A stretch of 64,000 nt of DNA from Kuschelorhynchus macadamiae (GCA_030620095.1 JAUTXW010004696.1:59407-123406); one strand, 5' to 3'; positions 36,078 to 48,440 are shown, counted from the stretch's first letter. A program made the numbers and translations. Notes: a model not told the origin generated them from the letters alone.

Positions 36078-36125
36078 GAACAGGTTTGCTGACGTTTCGC
36101 CAAAATCACACTTGTTCTTTCTCGT
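36078..36125 (-). other. Degenerate Penelope-type hammerhead remnant
   Basis: On the minus strand 'ggcgaaacgtcagc' carries the GAAAC-GTC half of a Penelope-type hammerhead. The outer sequences aaagaaca and tgttcttt can pair as stem I. The CTGANGA half is reduced to 'gtgtgat', so the core is lost. Confidence 0.35.
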
Positions 36126-36809
36126 ACCCGAGTAGAGACGTCTCTAAACTATTTAATCCAAAAACATGATTTTTTCCTATGAGGCGAAAATATCCTAATT
36201 AAAATGTATGGATACAAAACACAACAGGTAGCTAGTTACTAACGATACACTATGCTCTTGAAAAAGTTCGCATCATATAACATCTTTTTTTATTAGATAA
36301 CTTTCTCAACATTTACCATAGATAATAATTCTAGCTTCGTTAAATGTAAAAAATTGCCTATTCGGAAATAGGCACGCAACTTGTCTTACCTGCCAAAATT
36401 TGCATTTATTTATAAAAATCCCACGAAAATGGTTTGAAAATATTGAAAAAGTTTTATTAAGAAAAAATCCACCCTTTTTTAATAGTTTTACAAATACATC
36501 TGTAGGCTTTTAAATATTTATTTTGACCGAAGGTGTAAAAAGATACACAGAATGAAAATAATCTAAATTAAAACAACTTTTAACGAGATTAAAAAAATAT
36601 ATATCATCAAATATTATTTTTTTGTATCATGATAAATATGTAATTTTAGGCCTATTTTAAATTTCAAATAATAACTGACAAGAAGGGTTGACGTTTTTAA
36701 GTTATTAGCTAAGAGGAAATAGTACCCAATATAATTTTTTAAATCTGCAAAAATTGAACTCTAATAAAAAAAAAATCAAATATTAAGTAAAAAACAATAG
36801 GATACTTAC

Positions 36810-37090
36810 AGTGTCTGGTGACCGTAATCTCGCTACAATATCTACATTACATTGGCAGTACCGTTGGGAAAACACCTCCATCAGTCGTTCAATTTTTTGT
36901 GCTTCTCCAGGCATTCGGAAATGTTGTTGGAATTTTCGCAATGCGACATCTACCTGCATTCCTGACAAATCTAATTCAGACGCAAAACATTCTAGAACTG
37001 CCATGCAAAACGGATTTTGCAAGTTTCCTAAATATTCTCCTATCATCTGCTTGCTTAGACCCTTACGGGAAATGAGGAATCGGGCCACGC
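36810..37090 (-). CDS. siz: schizo/IQSEC exon: central Sec7 domain with the glutamic finger
   Basis: The acceptor is ttttttag|GCGTGG and the donor GACACT|GTAAGT (phase 1 in, phase 0 out). It encodes residues 333-425: VARFLISRKGLSKQMIGEYL, then LRKFQQHFRMPGEAQKIERL and FSQRYCQCN. E394 in FRMPGEAQ is the catalytic glutamic finger that, in the Sec7 family, pushes into the nucleotide site of Arf to expel GDP. All surrounding Sec7 residues look intact. The frame and joins give continuous Sec7 sequence across both introns. Confidence 0.95.
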
Positions 37091-37444
37091 CTAAAAAATA
37101 TATCTAGATACAGGGATATCCAAATAAAAGCAGCCCTTATAACTTCTTTCGTTATAAACATGGATGAAAATGTAAAATATAAAAGTTTTATGGATATATA
37201 AATATAAATATTATAAACGAAAAAACTGACCATAACAGTTACAACTCATAGAAAGAAAGTGCCATAATTTTTCCCATCTTAATAAAATATTTACTTTCTT
37301 TAATTGTTCGGCAAAATACTTGCATAGCAAAATGAGACAATATCATAATAAAAACGTTAAATCTGAACAGTTTAGTCAATAGTCTTTAAAACTAATTTTG
37401 TTTTTTCATAAAATTTATAATGTTAAACTCAATAATAATAATAA

Positions 37445-37640
37445 TAACTTAAAAGTCTCTGTAAGTCGGCTAAAGTCATTCAGATGACTTAAAGGTCACT
37501 TAAAATTCCTCAAAACATTTAAAAGTTACCCAAAAGACTTAAAAGTCCTCTTATAGAGGATTTTAAAAGTCGCCTAAATTCAGTTAGTCTTAGATTTGAA
37601 AGTAATCAAAATCTTCCTTTTAAGTAACTTGATTTTACAA
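37445..37640. repeat. Cluster of 'acttaaaagtc' palindromic words (A)
   Basis: Six or more variants of gacttaaaagtc, such as 'acttaaaagtctc', 'gacttaaaggtcactt' and 'gacttaaaagtcctc', lie within 200 bp. A related cluster is at 38825-39015. Confidence 0.65.
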
Positions 37641-38824
37641 ATCGAAATGGGAGAACAAAAAATTAACAATAACTAATATATAAAAATGATAATATGGATA
37701 TGTGAAACATTTTAAATTATTTCTTTTATATAAACCAAAATTTTTAGTCTGCCGTTTTGGTGCCTAAATGCATAAAATGTACTTTTCGGTAACTCTGGAA
37801 GAGAACATGCTATAAAATTACCTTTAAATATCTTACAGATGTCGATTTTTTTAAACAAAAATACCGACAAATATTGTATTAAAGGAAGAAAAAACATATT
37901 TCATCTTGTTAAGGGTGGAATTTAGAACAATCTAGAAATCCGTATTAAGTAACTATTTCCAAAAGCCGTTGAAAACTGAATCATTTTAAAGTGTTAATTT
38001 TATTCAATTTTACTCAAAGAGATATTTTAAAAAAGTAAAATCATATTTCACACCTCTTCACCCCTTATTTATTTATTATTATTTGAAAAGATATTGTTAA
38101 AAAAGTAAAAACACAATTTATCCTTTAAGCATGAAATTTCAAGTTCCCGAAACACTTTAATTATTTTTAAAAGCTATTGCAGAGAAGGAATTATTTTAAA
38201 GTCATTTAGTTAAAGACATATTGTAAAAAAAATGAAAACACAATTCACCCCTTTTCACCCCCTTAAGTCTTAAAATAATTAAAAAAAAACTATTCTGTAC
38301 ATCTGTTTTATTACTATCGATGTTTTTTCTTTGTAAAACACTTTATTTTCTTAAAAAGTAGTTTATGTTAAATTTCACAAAAATATGAAAATTGGAAAAG
38401 TATCTGTTGATTAAAAGAAGCTTTTTATGTTGTCCTGTGTCAAACAAAATCTAGGTCAATGTGTCCTTCTGAACACACAAAGAGATTAATTTCTAAAAAT
38501 ATAGTAAATCACTAATCATCAAATATTACATAAGTAATTCGAAATATGAGAGGCAAGATTAACAAATAATAAAGCAAAACATCAATATAAATCCTAACAT
38601 AATTAAATAATTTATAATAAATGATCATTTTAAATTAATTAGCAAGTACCAAAATCTAATAAAAAATATTCCATTCCAAATAAAATTTTAACTACTGGCA
38701 CTAATAATGGTTCTTCAGAAACGTCTAGTATGTTGTCCTGAGGCAAACCCGAAAACACTATAATACTCGTAAACAATGCTACAAAATTAAACACCTGCTT
38801 ATTGTTATTTCTAGAAAATATCCT

Positions 38825-39015
38825 TGGAAAGACTTAAAAGTCACCTAAAATCTTCTAGATGACTTTAAAATTCACTTAAAGTAAACGAACAGACTTCAAA
38901 GTTATACCAAAGACCTAAAAATTCTATCAGATTCAGATTCGACTAAAATCTACTAAAAGAATTTTAATTAATTTATAAGTCACTTAAAAGACTTATAATT
39001 CATTGTAAAGCCATG
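38825..39015. repeat. Cluster of 'acttaaaagtc' palindromic words (B)
   Basis: 'gacttaaaagtcacc', 'gatgactttaaaattcactt' and 'gtcacttaaaagacttata' show the same word set as 37445-37640. Both clusters are in intron 2 of schizo. Confidence 0.65.
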
Positions 39016-39313
39016 TACACCTTTTTTGGAGTTATCAGTTAAGCTCAATAATTTATTTTAATATTTTTTAATTTTAAATTTCACTATATAAGAATGTCCT
39101 ATTTAATGTGGGGTACTATATGGATATTAAAAAGTGTATATTTACATCTACGCTTATTACATTGGAAGTAATACTGTTGTTGCCATAGGTAGCAAAGAAG
39201 TTCATATTTAAGAAAGCATGTTTAAAATTTCAAGCTACGCCATTGGTAATTTATTTTTGTTTTCGAATTTCAGAAAAGCTTTTAGCTCACAGAAAATTAG
39301 AATATATGCTTAC

Positions 39314-39631
39314 CTTGTGGTGAGTTTTCAAGGAAACCTCTTTTAATTAAGTATGCTACTCCTTTTTCTGGCTTTTTATTGAAAAGATTGAGACCCACTC
39401 GGTACTGTCGCTTCCTAATGGTTTCCGATATTTTGTAGCTCTGTGGACCTTGCGGATCCGATGATCTCTCTACTAGCGTATACGTGGAAGAGCTAGCATT
39501 TGATATATTCCCCAAACTAGTTTCTAAATTAGGTTCCGCGTACTCCGACACGTGATTGCCTTTCCTCTTCCAAACTGGAGACCCGGAAAACTCACACTGA
39601 ATCCTCTCTGTGGATATGCTACTATCACTAC
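39314..39631 (-). CDS. siz: schizo/IQSEC exon: linker and N-terminal Sec7 domain
   Basis: The acceptor is ttgtag|GTAGTG and the donor CACAAG|GTAAGC; phase 1 at both ends. Residues 226-332: a Ser/Thr-rich linker (SDSSISTERIQ, NISNASSSTYTLVERSSD), then SYKISETIRKRQYRVGLNL and KGVAYLIKRGFLENSPQG, the first helices of the Sec7 domain as in IQSEC proteins. The linker is less conserved than the Sec7 part and is a likely phosphorylation region; that is an inference from composition only. Confidence 0.94.
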
Positions 39632-40053
39632 CTACAAAAGATTGTGAATTAATTATATAATATAGATGCCGCTAGCACATTAAGGAAAACAAAAAAAAAT
39701 ACACAAATGATATTTTTAAGTTCTATTAAGAATTCATCTCTTCTCCTATATTCGCCTTAAAACAGGCTTTGGATAATTTCTCCAAAATAACTTTTTCCTG
39801 CTTAACGACAATTAAAAAAAATAGGTTAAGTCAAGATCCAAAAGGATTTGTATAAAAGTTGTCTCTGCTTGTTACAGCTGTGTTATGTAGAGTGTCTAAA
39901 ACTCCAAACGCCGTTTTCGCGGCAATTAACTGGATATCAAATTCTAGTAAAAAGCGTTTATTTGATGGAGTAAAATTGCAAGATCTTTAAAAGTCTCAAA
40001 CTCATTTTTGTTATATGCATTGAGTTGATTACTATACCAATTACTGAGATATA

Positions 40054-40463
40054 CAGGATGTTTCACTTTAATCCAAACATCAATTTCTCGCAAAATAAGG
40101 GGGTCATCAAAATTTGGTAGTGGCTTTTTAATTGAGTAAATTGTAATTATTAAGAGCTAAAACAAATTCGACGTCAGTCCAAAACAAGCAATTGAAAAAA
40201 AAATCATAATACTAAAACACTGCTATATGTCAGAAATAAAGCAATCAATTTGGAGCAAATAACGAAAGTCTTCAAAATAGACGTAAATTTAAAATCTAGA
40301 GTTTTAAAGTTTCCAAAATTAATTTGTTTTTTTTCCTGGCGTTGCAACGCGTAATAAAAATATCTCCCAACTGGTTTGTTTTTATTAGCGTCGCGACGAG
40401 TAGAGTGGTAAAGTGTCGTTTTCATTTTAACTGTAAGTAAGGAGTTTTAAGTAAAACATCCTG
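40054..40463. mobile_element. 410-bp MITE with caggatgttt termini flanked by TA
   Basis: The left end is TA-caggatgtttcacttta and the right end ttaagtaaaacatcctg-TA. The inverted match covers about 18 bases with a few differences. Inside is only AT-rich sequence with two g/c patches. A similar terminus (tacaggatgt) is seen at 53551 and 45332. Confidence 0.75.
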
Positions 40464-41474
40464 TATTATATCGAGCAAAATTAAAATTCGACCATAACCG
40501 GACGCGATCTCAGTTCTTGTTTCTTATTTAGGCCCACAATTCTTTGAATGTCTCGGGAAAATTTTGTATCCATGGAAAAAATGTGGTTTATGAAAATGTC
40601 GATGACAAACAAACTATTGCAAGAACCCAACTCTTTCTTTTTTTTGTAAAAATATTATACAGGGTGCTTTAAATAGAATATGTTGAGAAACAAATTGATT
40701 TTACAGAAAGCGAACATGGATTAGAATACATGTGATTCTGATATTTATGGGCGGAATTTAAACATTTTATGATAAAAAAAAAATGTTTTGTAGCTATATG
40801 AGGATGGTAAAAATATAAAAATTATAATTTGTAAATTGGGCATTACTTACATGAGTCAGAATCTTATGTGAAGTCCAATGTAATAATTTAAATTTAATTT
40901 GTTTGAGCAACCCTATATAGATATAAAAGTGGTACATAAAAGTACCCACTATGCTATCTGGGAATCCATAATAGATACGAAAAAATTTTCATACAAAAGT
41001 TTCTTTAAATTTGAAGTTCTTTTAAAATATGTTTCCATGTATACAGGGTGTCCCGATTTTGCTGGGACAACATCAACTATAAAATTTTAAATGGGACACC
41101 ATCTATTTTTGTCCATTATTTCATTCCTTGTCAAAAATAAACACAAGTTACCAATTTAAACTAAAGTCGCTTTCTGCCTTGCTTCCGAGGTAATTAAAGT
41201 TATGTGTGATTTTTTGGAAAGTGGAGTTATTTTTCAAATCACTATAAAAAATAGCAAACATCTAAAATTGGGCGTTTGGGTGGTAATTTCAAATTTATAA
41301 AGCATTAATGCATATACGGAATACACAATTTTTCTCCACACCTATACAGAGTGGACATACTACGAAATCAATCTTGCACCTTTTTAAAGTGAAAAAAGTC
41401 AAACAGAACACCTACTATGTTTTTATTTCTGCAAATGATCATAAAAGTACCTACTTTTTCATATATATGGCTGG

Positions 41475-41665
41475 CGAGGGAAGTTGATAAATATCGCGGT
41501 TTTTTTGTATTCAATCGATTTTAATCACTTGAATCGTACTTTAAAATTTTTTGAGCCCAACTAAACCTAACGTAGCCTAACCAAAACAATTCAAGCGAAT
41601 AAAATCCATTGAATATAACAACAAATGAGATTCTTATCAACTTGCGTCGCCTGCTGCGGCGCGGC
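41475..41665. repeat. Fold-back repeat with GC-rich flank, next to the IQ-motif exon
   Basis: The left arm, 'aagttgataa' followed by 'gtattcaatcgattttaatc' and 'acttgaatcgta', is matched inverted by 'attcaagcgaataaaatcc', 'attgaatataac' and 'ttatcaactt'. The right flank has a GC-rich block (cgcctgctgcggcgcggcg, 41648-41666). It ends about 200 bases downstream of the exon donor. Confidence 0.6.
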
Positions 41666-41861
41666 GTAGTTTGCTCTGTATCGCACTTGCATTTGTCTGG
41701 TAATTACAGAAGTAGTCATTAACAAAACGGAGAACACTTCAGAGCAAAGCGCGCTCGTATTATACATTGGATTTAGGCTTCCGGGACGCCCAATAAAGAA
41801 CCTGCTATATATACCATAGTATCAATATTGCAAAGAGCTATTTGATAAACGCGCATCTTAC

Positions 41862-42538
41862 CTGAACTTTGGACACTAGACAACGAGCCATTTTCAGCAG
41901 TTTTGGACAAACCATTTGACTTATGCCTACCCTGTTCAATAGAACGAGACGTAATGCTGGAAGTTCTCTTTGGTACTTCTGGCGGAACTTTTCGACTGCT
42001 TAAACTGCTCCGCGCTCGAATATAGCCATTTGATGAAGTGGTTGGGGTACTACAGGAACTTGGGCTGCCAGTAACGTGCGAACCTATAGACTCAGACTTT
42101 GTATCAGCTGGAGAATAATAATGTTGAAGAGAAGACGATGAGGAATAGTTCTCCCAGCAGCCAGTCGGGGTACCAGATTGGCTACGAGGAATTGGCATGC
42201 TATCGACGTTCCGCCTTTCTCGCAATGACATTGACCTAACGGGAAGAATTCTGATGTTATTATAATCGTGCCCTTCAAAACTTGTACGCATGTAATCCGA
42301 ACACTGTTGGTCGGAATTATCTCCAGGGCATTTATTTTCCTCGTTGGATGGTGGCAATCTTCGACTGATCCGTTTTTCGGCTTTTGCCATAGCGGTAATA
42401 GCTGCAAATTTTTTGAGAAGTGTGTAGCGTCTAAATGCTCGCTGTATGGTAAGTGCTGCGTTCCTTGCTTTAACTCCGCCATATTTTCTTTCCAAAACTT
42501 CTATTTGTTTGTCAAGTATGTCCTGAGATAATTCGTAA
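41862..42538 (-). CDS. siz: schizo/IQSEC exon with the IQ motif (first visible coding exon)
   Basis: The acceptor is tatttcag|TTACGA and the donor AGTTCAG|GTAAGA. The exon starts one base before a codon boundary and leaves in phase 1. Residues 1-226 of the visible protein begin YELSQDILDKQIEVLERKYG, a signature of the IQSEC/schizo family. The calmodulin-binding IQ motif follows at about 31-44 (IQRAFRRYTLLKKF). The remainder is low-complexity: several runs of Ser (SSSSS), an SPSSCSTPTTSS region and a proline-rich VPPEVPKRTS. The true start codon and N-terminal region lie upstream, outside what I can find. IQSEC proteins activate Arf6-class GTPases; in flies schizo/loner acts in myoblast fusion and midline axon guidance (family knowledge). 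Confidence 0.94.
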
Positions 42539-42665
42539 CTGAAATAAAATAATAAACAACATTATTAAATATATCCAAACAAAAAACTTTTTTTAAAATT
42601 TATAATTCGCAAAATACATACTTTTATGTAATTTGTATAGCACCCAGTTAGTCACTCTGTATACA

Positions 42666-42838
42666 GGGGTATAGTGGGAAAAAGGAAGGCGGATAAAATA
42701 ACTTTAACTATTGAGTTTCATCATCTTATCATTCATTATCTCTTTTTCAGAGGCCAATACCTCACGCGGGCCGCCCTGGAAATGTTAGGATAGAAAATAC
42801 CAATGTGGTTTTATTTGCCTCCTTTTTCCACACTATAC
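42666..42838. mobile_element. MITE with tatagtgggaaaaagg termini
   Basis: Left 'tatagtgggaaaaaggaagg' and right 'cctttttccacactata' are inverted, followed inward by 'ggataaaataac' and 'gttttatttgcc'. A GC-rich core (acgcgggccgccctgg) lies at 42762-42778. It is about 130 bases upstream of the schizo acceptor at 42539. Confidence 0.65.
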
Positions 42839-42839
42839 T

Positions 42840-45090
42840 ATCCCAAGTAGCATTTCTAGACACAAAATTTCAGCTGAGAAACATTGCGAAACAGTTTCGA
42901 AACATTTTACCAAAACATGATTTAAATACATAAACCAGAACATTACACATATTGGCGTTACAAATTTTTCGAAACGTTTAAGAAGCAGACGTGGCTCACA
43001 TTTACTAAGGTTTCGTATCCGCTTTGTGCGTAAAAAGTGTCCATAATTTATTTGACAAAGATGCTGTCAAATATGAGAACATAACCTTACTTTATTGTTT
43101 GGATTTTGTCCTGCAGTTTTTGCAAAATGGGGAAGACAAAACAATTTAAACATCCTTCAAAATTTAATAGTATAATTAAAAAAAGCATAGGCAACGACAT
43201 GGTGAGTAGAGATCTACAGAGACTTTTCTTGTGTAATTTTATAATTATTTATTATACGCATTATAGAGATGTTGTTTTAGGAGTAAATATAAAAACAGTT
43301 CCTACCCAAATACCCATACCCAACAGGAAAGTCTGTCATCAATCAGCATTAGACACATTTGTTTGCCCAACTTGGCCAAAATAAAATCTAGTTCGAAAAT
43401 TCAAAATAGGTAGCGCTCTTTGCTTTGGCTGCGTTTGTCCAGCGAAACTAAATCGAAACTTTTTCGAATTATGAGTTTCTCTCTTTTTAGCCACACATAT
43501 ATCATGCAGTTGATTTGTGTCCTACTCCATGTACATTTTAAAAAATAATGTATTAAAATTCCGCCATGTTGGCTAGCGATAGTGTGTTTAACCAAAAATA
43601 TGTGGTTTTATCGGTTGTTGCGCTTTTAAACCCTTAAGAACACGCTTTGTTTACATTAATTTATCTACTTTTATTTTTTGGACTACGATGTATATAAAAA
43701 ATAAAAATCGATATTCCCAACAAAAATATTTTTTTATCAACAGATAATTATATATAGAAGGGGCATTAAAAATATGAAAGTACATTACTAAATTAAACGA
43801 TGAACAGACATTTTTTGTGAGGGGAAACCTGAAAACAAAGCTCTTTAAGAATAAACGAAAAAATAAAATAATTATGGCGGATGTCGACTTGTTTGCTTTG
43901 TTTTCATTTTGTAATCCACATATACATATAGCTTCATATAGACTTTATTTTAGATACATTAAATAACTGTTTCTTACTGTTTATTCATTTATTTTTTTAA
44001 AACGGGTCCATCGCATTTATAATAACCTAAATAACATGAAAGATAGATTCCCCTCCTATAAGACGCACAAGATACCCGAATTACTTTTTAAGTTATTACA
44101 CTTCATACACCAAATATCAGGGCAACAGTGACGTCACTACTCTGAATACATCCTGAACAATTTATCCAAATTGATCAAACTGTCCTGGAGTTATGTGTGT
44201 ACAAACATAAAAAAAAACATAGGGCCGAATCGAGAACCTGCTCCTATTTTGACGCCGGTTAAAATGGTGGTTTTGTTTAAATTAAGACGGTCAGACCGGA
44301 AGATAACTTTGACATATAAACGAACTTAAATTTTACATCACTTTAACGAGGCTTCATATGTCGTCCTACATCTTACAGCAACGGAGATATTTCGTAGGCA
44401 TTTATTTCGTAATCAACCGATGTTAATCAGTAAATTTCAGAATAACGCTTTTAAGTAACTTGAAATTAATGTAACGGGTAATGTGAAAATAATTCATTAA
44501 CTTGCGAATCCTAGGCTAAAATTAGTTTACTAAATACAGAGACAACACATTACTATCTGCTAGAACTATCAGTCTGAACAATAATATATAGTCCGAGAGC
44601 CAGTGAACATTTTACTTATATTTATAAATTGATGAGACTAAATAGTAGTAATGGAAATTATGTATCATGAGTGTCATGAAAACCATCGCCAAGCGCTGCG
44701 GAGAATATATTTAAATCACAAAAAAAACGATCAAATTAAGTCCATTTTAAAAGGTTGATTTTTTTGTAGGGTGATTTGTAACATAACAATAAGTAATGAA
44801 AAATAATGCCACATGTTTTTTGTTAGAACACACTTGGTGCAACGTGGTCAAAGTTGCCTTGTTACACCTAATATTAATTATTTAAATATTTAACAGGGTC
44901 TGCAAGTAATTATTTAAAGATAAAAAATAATGTTGAATAAAAAAGTTTAAGATTTTATCTGAACGGTCATAATTTCCTAAACAAAAAATAAACAATTAGC
45001 AATTGAAAAGTGAAAAGATGAGCATCAATTTTATTCTTAGAAATCTAACATCCTTGTTTCATTAAATGGGCCTCATCTTGTCGTTATAAA
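42840..45090. other. Intronic AT-rich DNA; no gene seen
   Basis: This is part of the long 5' intron of schizo. Open frames up to 92 codons (for example 43106-43384 plus) have no family resemblance or conserved splice sites. No clear repeat boundaries. Confidence 0.4.
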
Positions 45091-45286
45091 TATACCAGGT
45101 TGATACCTTTATCTTTAAAGACAAACGAGGAAAATGACACAAATCCTCCCATAACAGGCAATAACTCTACATGTATGTGTTAGAAGGTTCTCCTCTCTCG
45201 CTTTCTAACACATTACTTCTTACTGTGGGTTTTTTGTCAATTACCTCGGTTGCCTTTAAAGATAAAGGTAACAATCCTGATATATT
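45091..45286. mobile_element. MITE with 'ataccaggttgatacc' termini
   Basis: Left 'tgatacctttatctttaaag' and right 'ctttaaagataaaggtaaca' are inverted, and 'aaacgagg' is answered by 'cctcggtt'. A partial second copy starts at 53597 (ataccaggtttgatacc). Confidence 0.7.
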
Positions 45287-45389
45287 TTTATTCGGCAAGA
45301 CAAAACCTATTTAATGAGACTATATTATACAGGATGTTCAAATTAACGTACCAAGTAGATGCTTCATTTTTATTTCATCCGGAATTATT

Positions 45390-46980
45390 TAAATCGTGAA
45401 AAAATCACCCCGAGATTTACTTTTCAAGGTCCCTAGATGCCGAAAAACATATTTTCTCGATTCAGTCGGTTTATAGGTCTGTCTGTTCGCAGCATAGCTA
45501 AAAAACTACTTTTCCGATTGACTTCAAATTTTGGTCAAAAATTAAGGGTTACATAGGGCTGAAATTTTGCATAAAAATTAAATATTGTGTAGAAAACGCA
45601 CACGCGCGCGGCTGCTCAGAGCACATTTGGTACCATCGTACATGCGTGGAGGTTCTGATCTCGGTATCTCTGAGGTCAGACATTTTTGGTTCACGTGGAA
45701 ATTATTTAGATCTGCGCAAGCCCTAACTAATCACCTGTCAACCGTTGTTTGTCAAAACTGTCACTTTTGGAGAAGAACTGATGCAAGATGATATCATAAA
45801 AAAATGTTTCGCGCCGGTCGGCTGCACCGTTATTGAGACATAGTTTTTTGGCATTAGGGCCTCAAGGAAGTGACGTAGTAGGTCATGCTTTAAGTGAGCT
45901 CTATCGATCTGTGGATAAATATACGATTCTAAGATGATGAAACAAAATGGCGGCTTAATAGAATATTAAAAAATTCAGCCTGAAAAACTTTTTAATAGAT
46001 TGGTTTCAAATTTTGTTCAAGAATTAATTGTGGTACAGAGCTGAACTGAAAATGAAGGAACAAAATAGCGGCCAAATAAAATGTTTGTATTGTGAAAAAA
46101 TCAACGTCCCAGGTTTGACATATCGCTTCAAGGTCCCTAGATGCCAAAAACATGTTTGCTCAATTCCGTGGGTCTGTCCGAATATCTGTCAGTTGGCGGC
46201 GTAGCTAATAACCCGATTAACAAATTGTGGCCCAAAATTAAAGAGTCATATGAGGATGACCTGATAATATTTCGGCAAAAATCCAATACGATGGAACAAA
46301 ATGGCGCGGCGGTTTAGCGAAACATTAAAAAAATTATTACTAAAAAACTAATTACCTAATTTATCTCAAATTTTTCACAAAAATCAAGTGTTATATAAGA
46401 ATGAACTGGTAACATTTTTGTACCAATCCAAGATAACAAAACAAAATGGCGGCCTAATACAATGTATTTAAAAAAGCAGCATGAAAAACTACTTATTAGG
46501 TTCATTTCAAATTTTGTGCAAGTATTAAATGTGTCAAAGAGATAAAATGGTAAAATTGTGGTACGAATTCAAAATAGCGGAACAAAATCGCGGCCAATTA
46601 AAATGTTTAAAAAATCAACGTAAAAGAATCTTAAAATTCGCAGAAAAACTGAAAGTGATATAGGGATAAGCTGGTACGAATTCACAATGATGGAACAAAA
46701 TGGCGCTCTTAAAAAAAATCAGGGTAAAAACTACTTATTCAATTTATTTTTAAATTATACCTAAAAATCAAGTGTTGCCGAGGTAGAAACTGGTGAAATA
46801 TTGGTACGAATTACTATAGACTAAAACAAATTGGCGCCCAATAAAAATATTTGAAAAGACAGTTTATATGGGATAGTAAATGACTATGTGTGGAATTAAA
46901 TTGGGTCACACAAAAAGGAAACATTTATAACGAGGGAAGTCCCTGGTAAAGGAAATTGGCCGATTTTTTATGCAATTGTC
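45390..46980 (+). repeat. Modular repeat family, nearly full-length copy (subtype A)
   Basis: It starts 'atcgtgaaaaaatcacccc', 'ggtccctagatgccgaaaaa' and 'tctgtctgttcgcagcat', then a series of units of about 115-150 bp. Each unit has 'ctacttattcgatt'-, 'aagtgtgatat..atgaactggtaaaat'- and 'aacaaaatggcgg'-like words (copies of the last near 45946, 46058, 46293, 46436, 46575, 46692 and 46820). It ends 'gtgtggaattaaattgggtc', then 'aacgagggaagtccctggta'. It is interrupted by unrelated GC-richer DNA at 45580-45900. A second head ('ggtccctagatgcc', 46130) shows internal rearrangement. Confidence 0.8.
45580..45900. other. GC-richer insertion inside the modular repeat
   Basis: About 320 bp of different character: 'acacgcgcgcggctgctcag' at the left, then 'gtacatgcgtggaggttctg' and 'tcgcgccggtcggctgcacc'. 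A 68-codon open frame (45585-45791) has no recognisable family. It is probably an inserted element or captured sequence. Confidence 0.4.
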
Positions 46981-47159
46981 AGTTGTTTGCTCATTTAGCA
47001 AATTCTGGCGGTTCAGAAAAAATCCTAAAACTTTTTTATTCAACATTTGTTATCTTAAAATAAAGCTTGTAGATCCCGTTCTTACGTCATTAATAATAGG
47101 CGTAAACATGCAACTCTAACCACCCTTGGCACCCCCTTGTTTCTAACAAAAACGATTGT

Positions 47160-48440
47160 ATTTTTACTTCCCTCGTAAAGGGAAGTATTGTAATCGTGAA
47201 AAAACACCCTTCGAAATTTTTTCAAATCTTTACGATTACGTGCTCAAAAACATATTTTCTCAATTCTTCAATTTTGGTAAAAAAAATAATATGGGGGAAA
47301 TAAAATAGCGGTGTAACAAAACGTAAAAAACTAATTATTCGATTTACCCCAAATTTTGCAGAAAAACTAGGTGTGATATGAGAATGAACTAGTAAAATTT
47401 TGGTGGAAGTCTAAAATCACGACCTAATAAAATGATAAAAAAAGTCAGTGTAAAAACTATTCCATGGACTGTTTTGTAATTTTGCACAAAAACAAAAAAG
47501 TGTTATATAGGAATGAACTGGTAAACATTTTGTTACGGAGAAATAGCGGAGGAAAGTGGCGGCCTAATTAAATGTGTGAAAAATCAAAAACTATCTATTC
47601 GATTGATGTATAATTTAACACAAAAATCAAGTGAGATATAAGGGTAACCTGATAAAATGTTGGTGAGGAGCCATTATGGTAGAATAAAATGGCGTCCTCA
47701 TTATACAGTTTAAATGTTTAAAATATCAAAGAACTACTTATTCAATTGTGTTGAAATTCTGCACAAATCAAGGTAAAATTTGGTAAATCATATATAGCAA
47801 AACAAATTGGCGACATAATTAAATTTTTAAAAAGTTGGTAAAATTCCATTTCCTAGAATAAAAACCTTCTTTTTATGGAGGAAAAGAATAAATGTTATAA
47901 TTGATTTCTACTTCCCTCGTAAGAGTTAGTGATAAAATTACACAGGTTTTTACGGGTTTGGGTCCCTAGATGCCAAAAAACATGTACCCGATTGACTTAA
48001 AGTTTTGGCTAAAAATTAAGTCATATGGGGATGACATGGAAATATTTTGGTAAAAATCCAATATGGCGGAACTAAATGGCTACCTAGTACAATGTTAATA
48101 AAATTATTACTAAAAACTGCTTCTTACCTCAAATTTGGCACAAACATCAAGTGTCGCATAATAATAAACTGGTAAAATTTTTGTAAGAATCCAAGATGGC
48201 AAAACAACATGGCGACCTAATAAAACAATATAAAAAAATCAGTGTATTTCCTTTCCCCTGAACTTCCCTTGATATTAATCCTTCCTTGTATTAGGAGAAG
48301 TAAAATATTGTTCTATTTAGTTCTGCATATAGTCACTTAGTAGTTACATATATAAATTGTGTTCTTTCACTTTTCTAAACATATCCATAATGAAGGAAAT
48401 TCCGGGTAAATGAAATTTACCAATTTTTTCATTACCTATT
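47160..48440 (+). repeat. Modular repeat family, two adjoining degraded copies
   Basis: The copy head 'acttccctcgtaaagggaag' plus 'tattgtaatcgtg' is at 47172-47205, with a second head near 47905-47925. Units with 'caaaatggcgtcctc', 'aatatggcggaactaaatgg' and 'caagatggcaaaacaacatgg' follow. An end-like 'aaattccgggtaaatgaaat' lies at 48397-48416. Confidence 0.75.

Noticed and set aside
36045..36175. A coding exon starting near the (TA)n tract at 35.97 kb
   Set aside because: The open frame is carried by the microsatellite; the rest matches a degraded Penelope-type end.
42084..42482. Overlapping open frames in and opposite the IQ-motif exon
   Set aside because: They are shadow frames of the schizo exon; the supported frame joins in phase with the next exon and matches the family.
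43106..43384. 92-codon open frame with several cysteines
   Set aside because: The Cys spacing fits no zinc-finger pattern and I see no splice context or homology.
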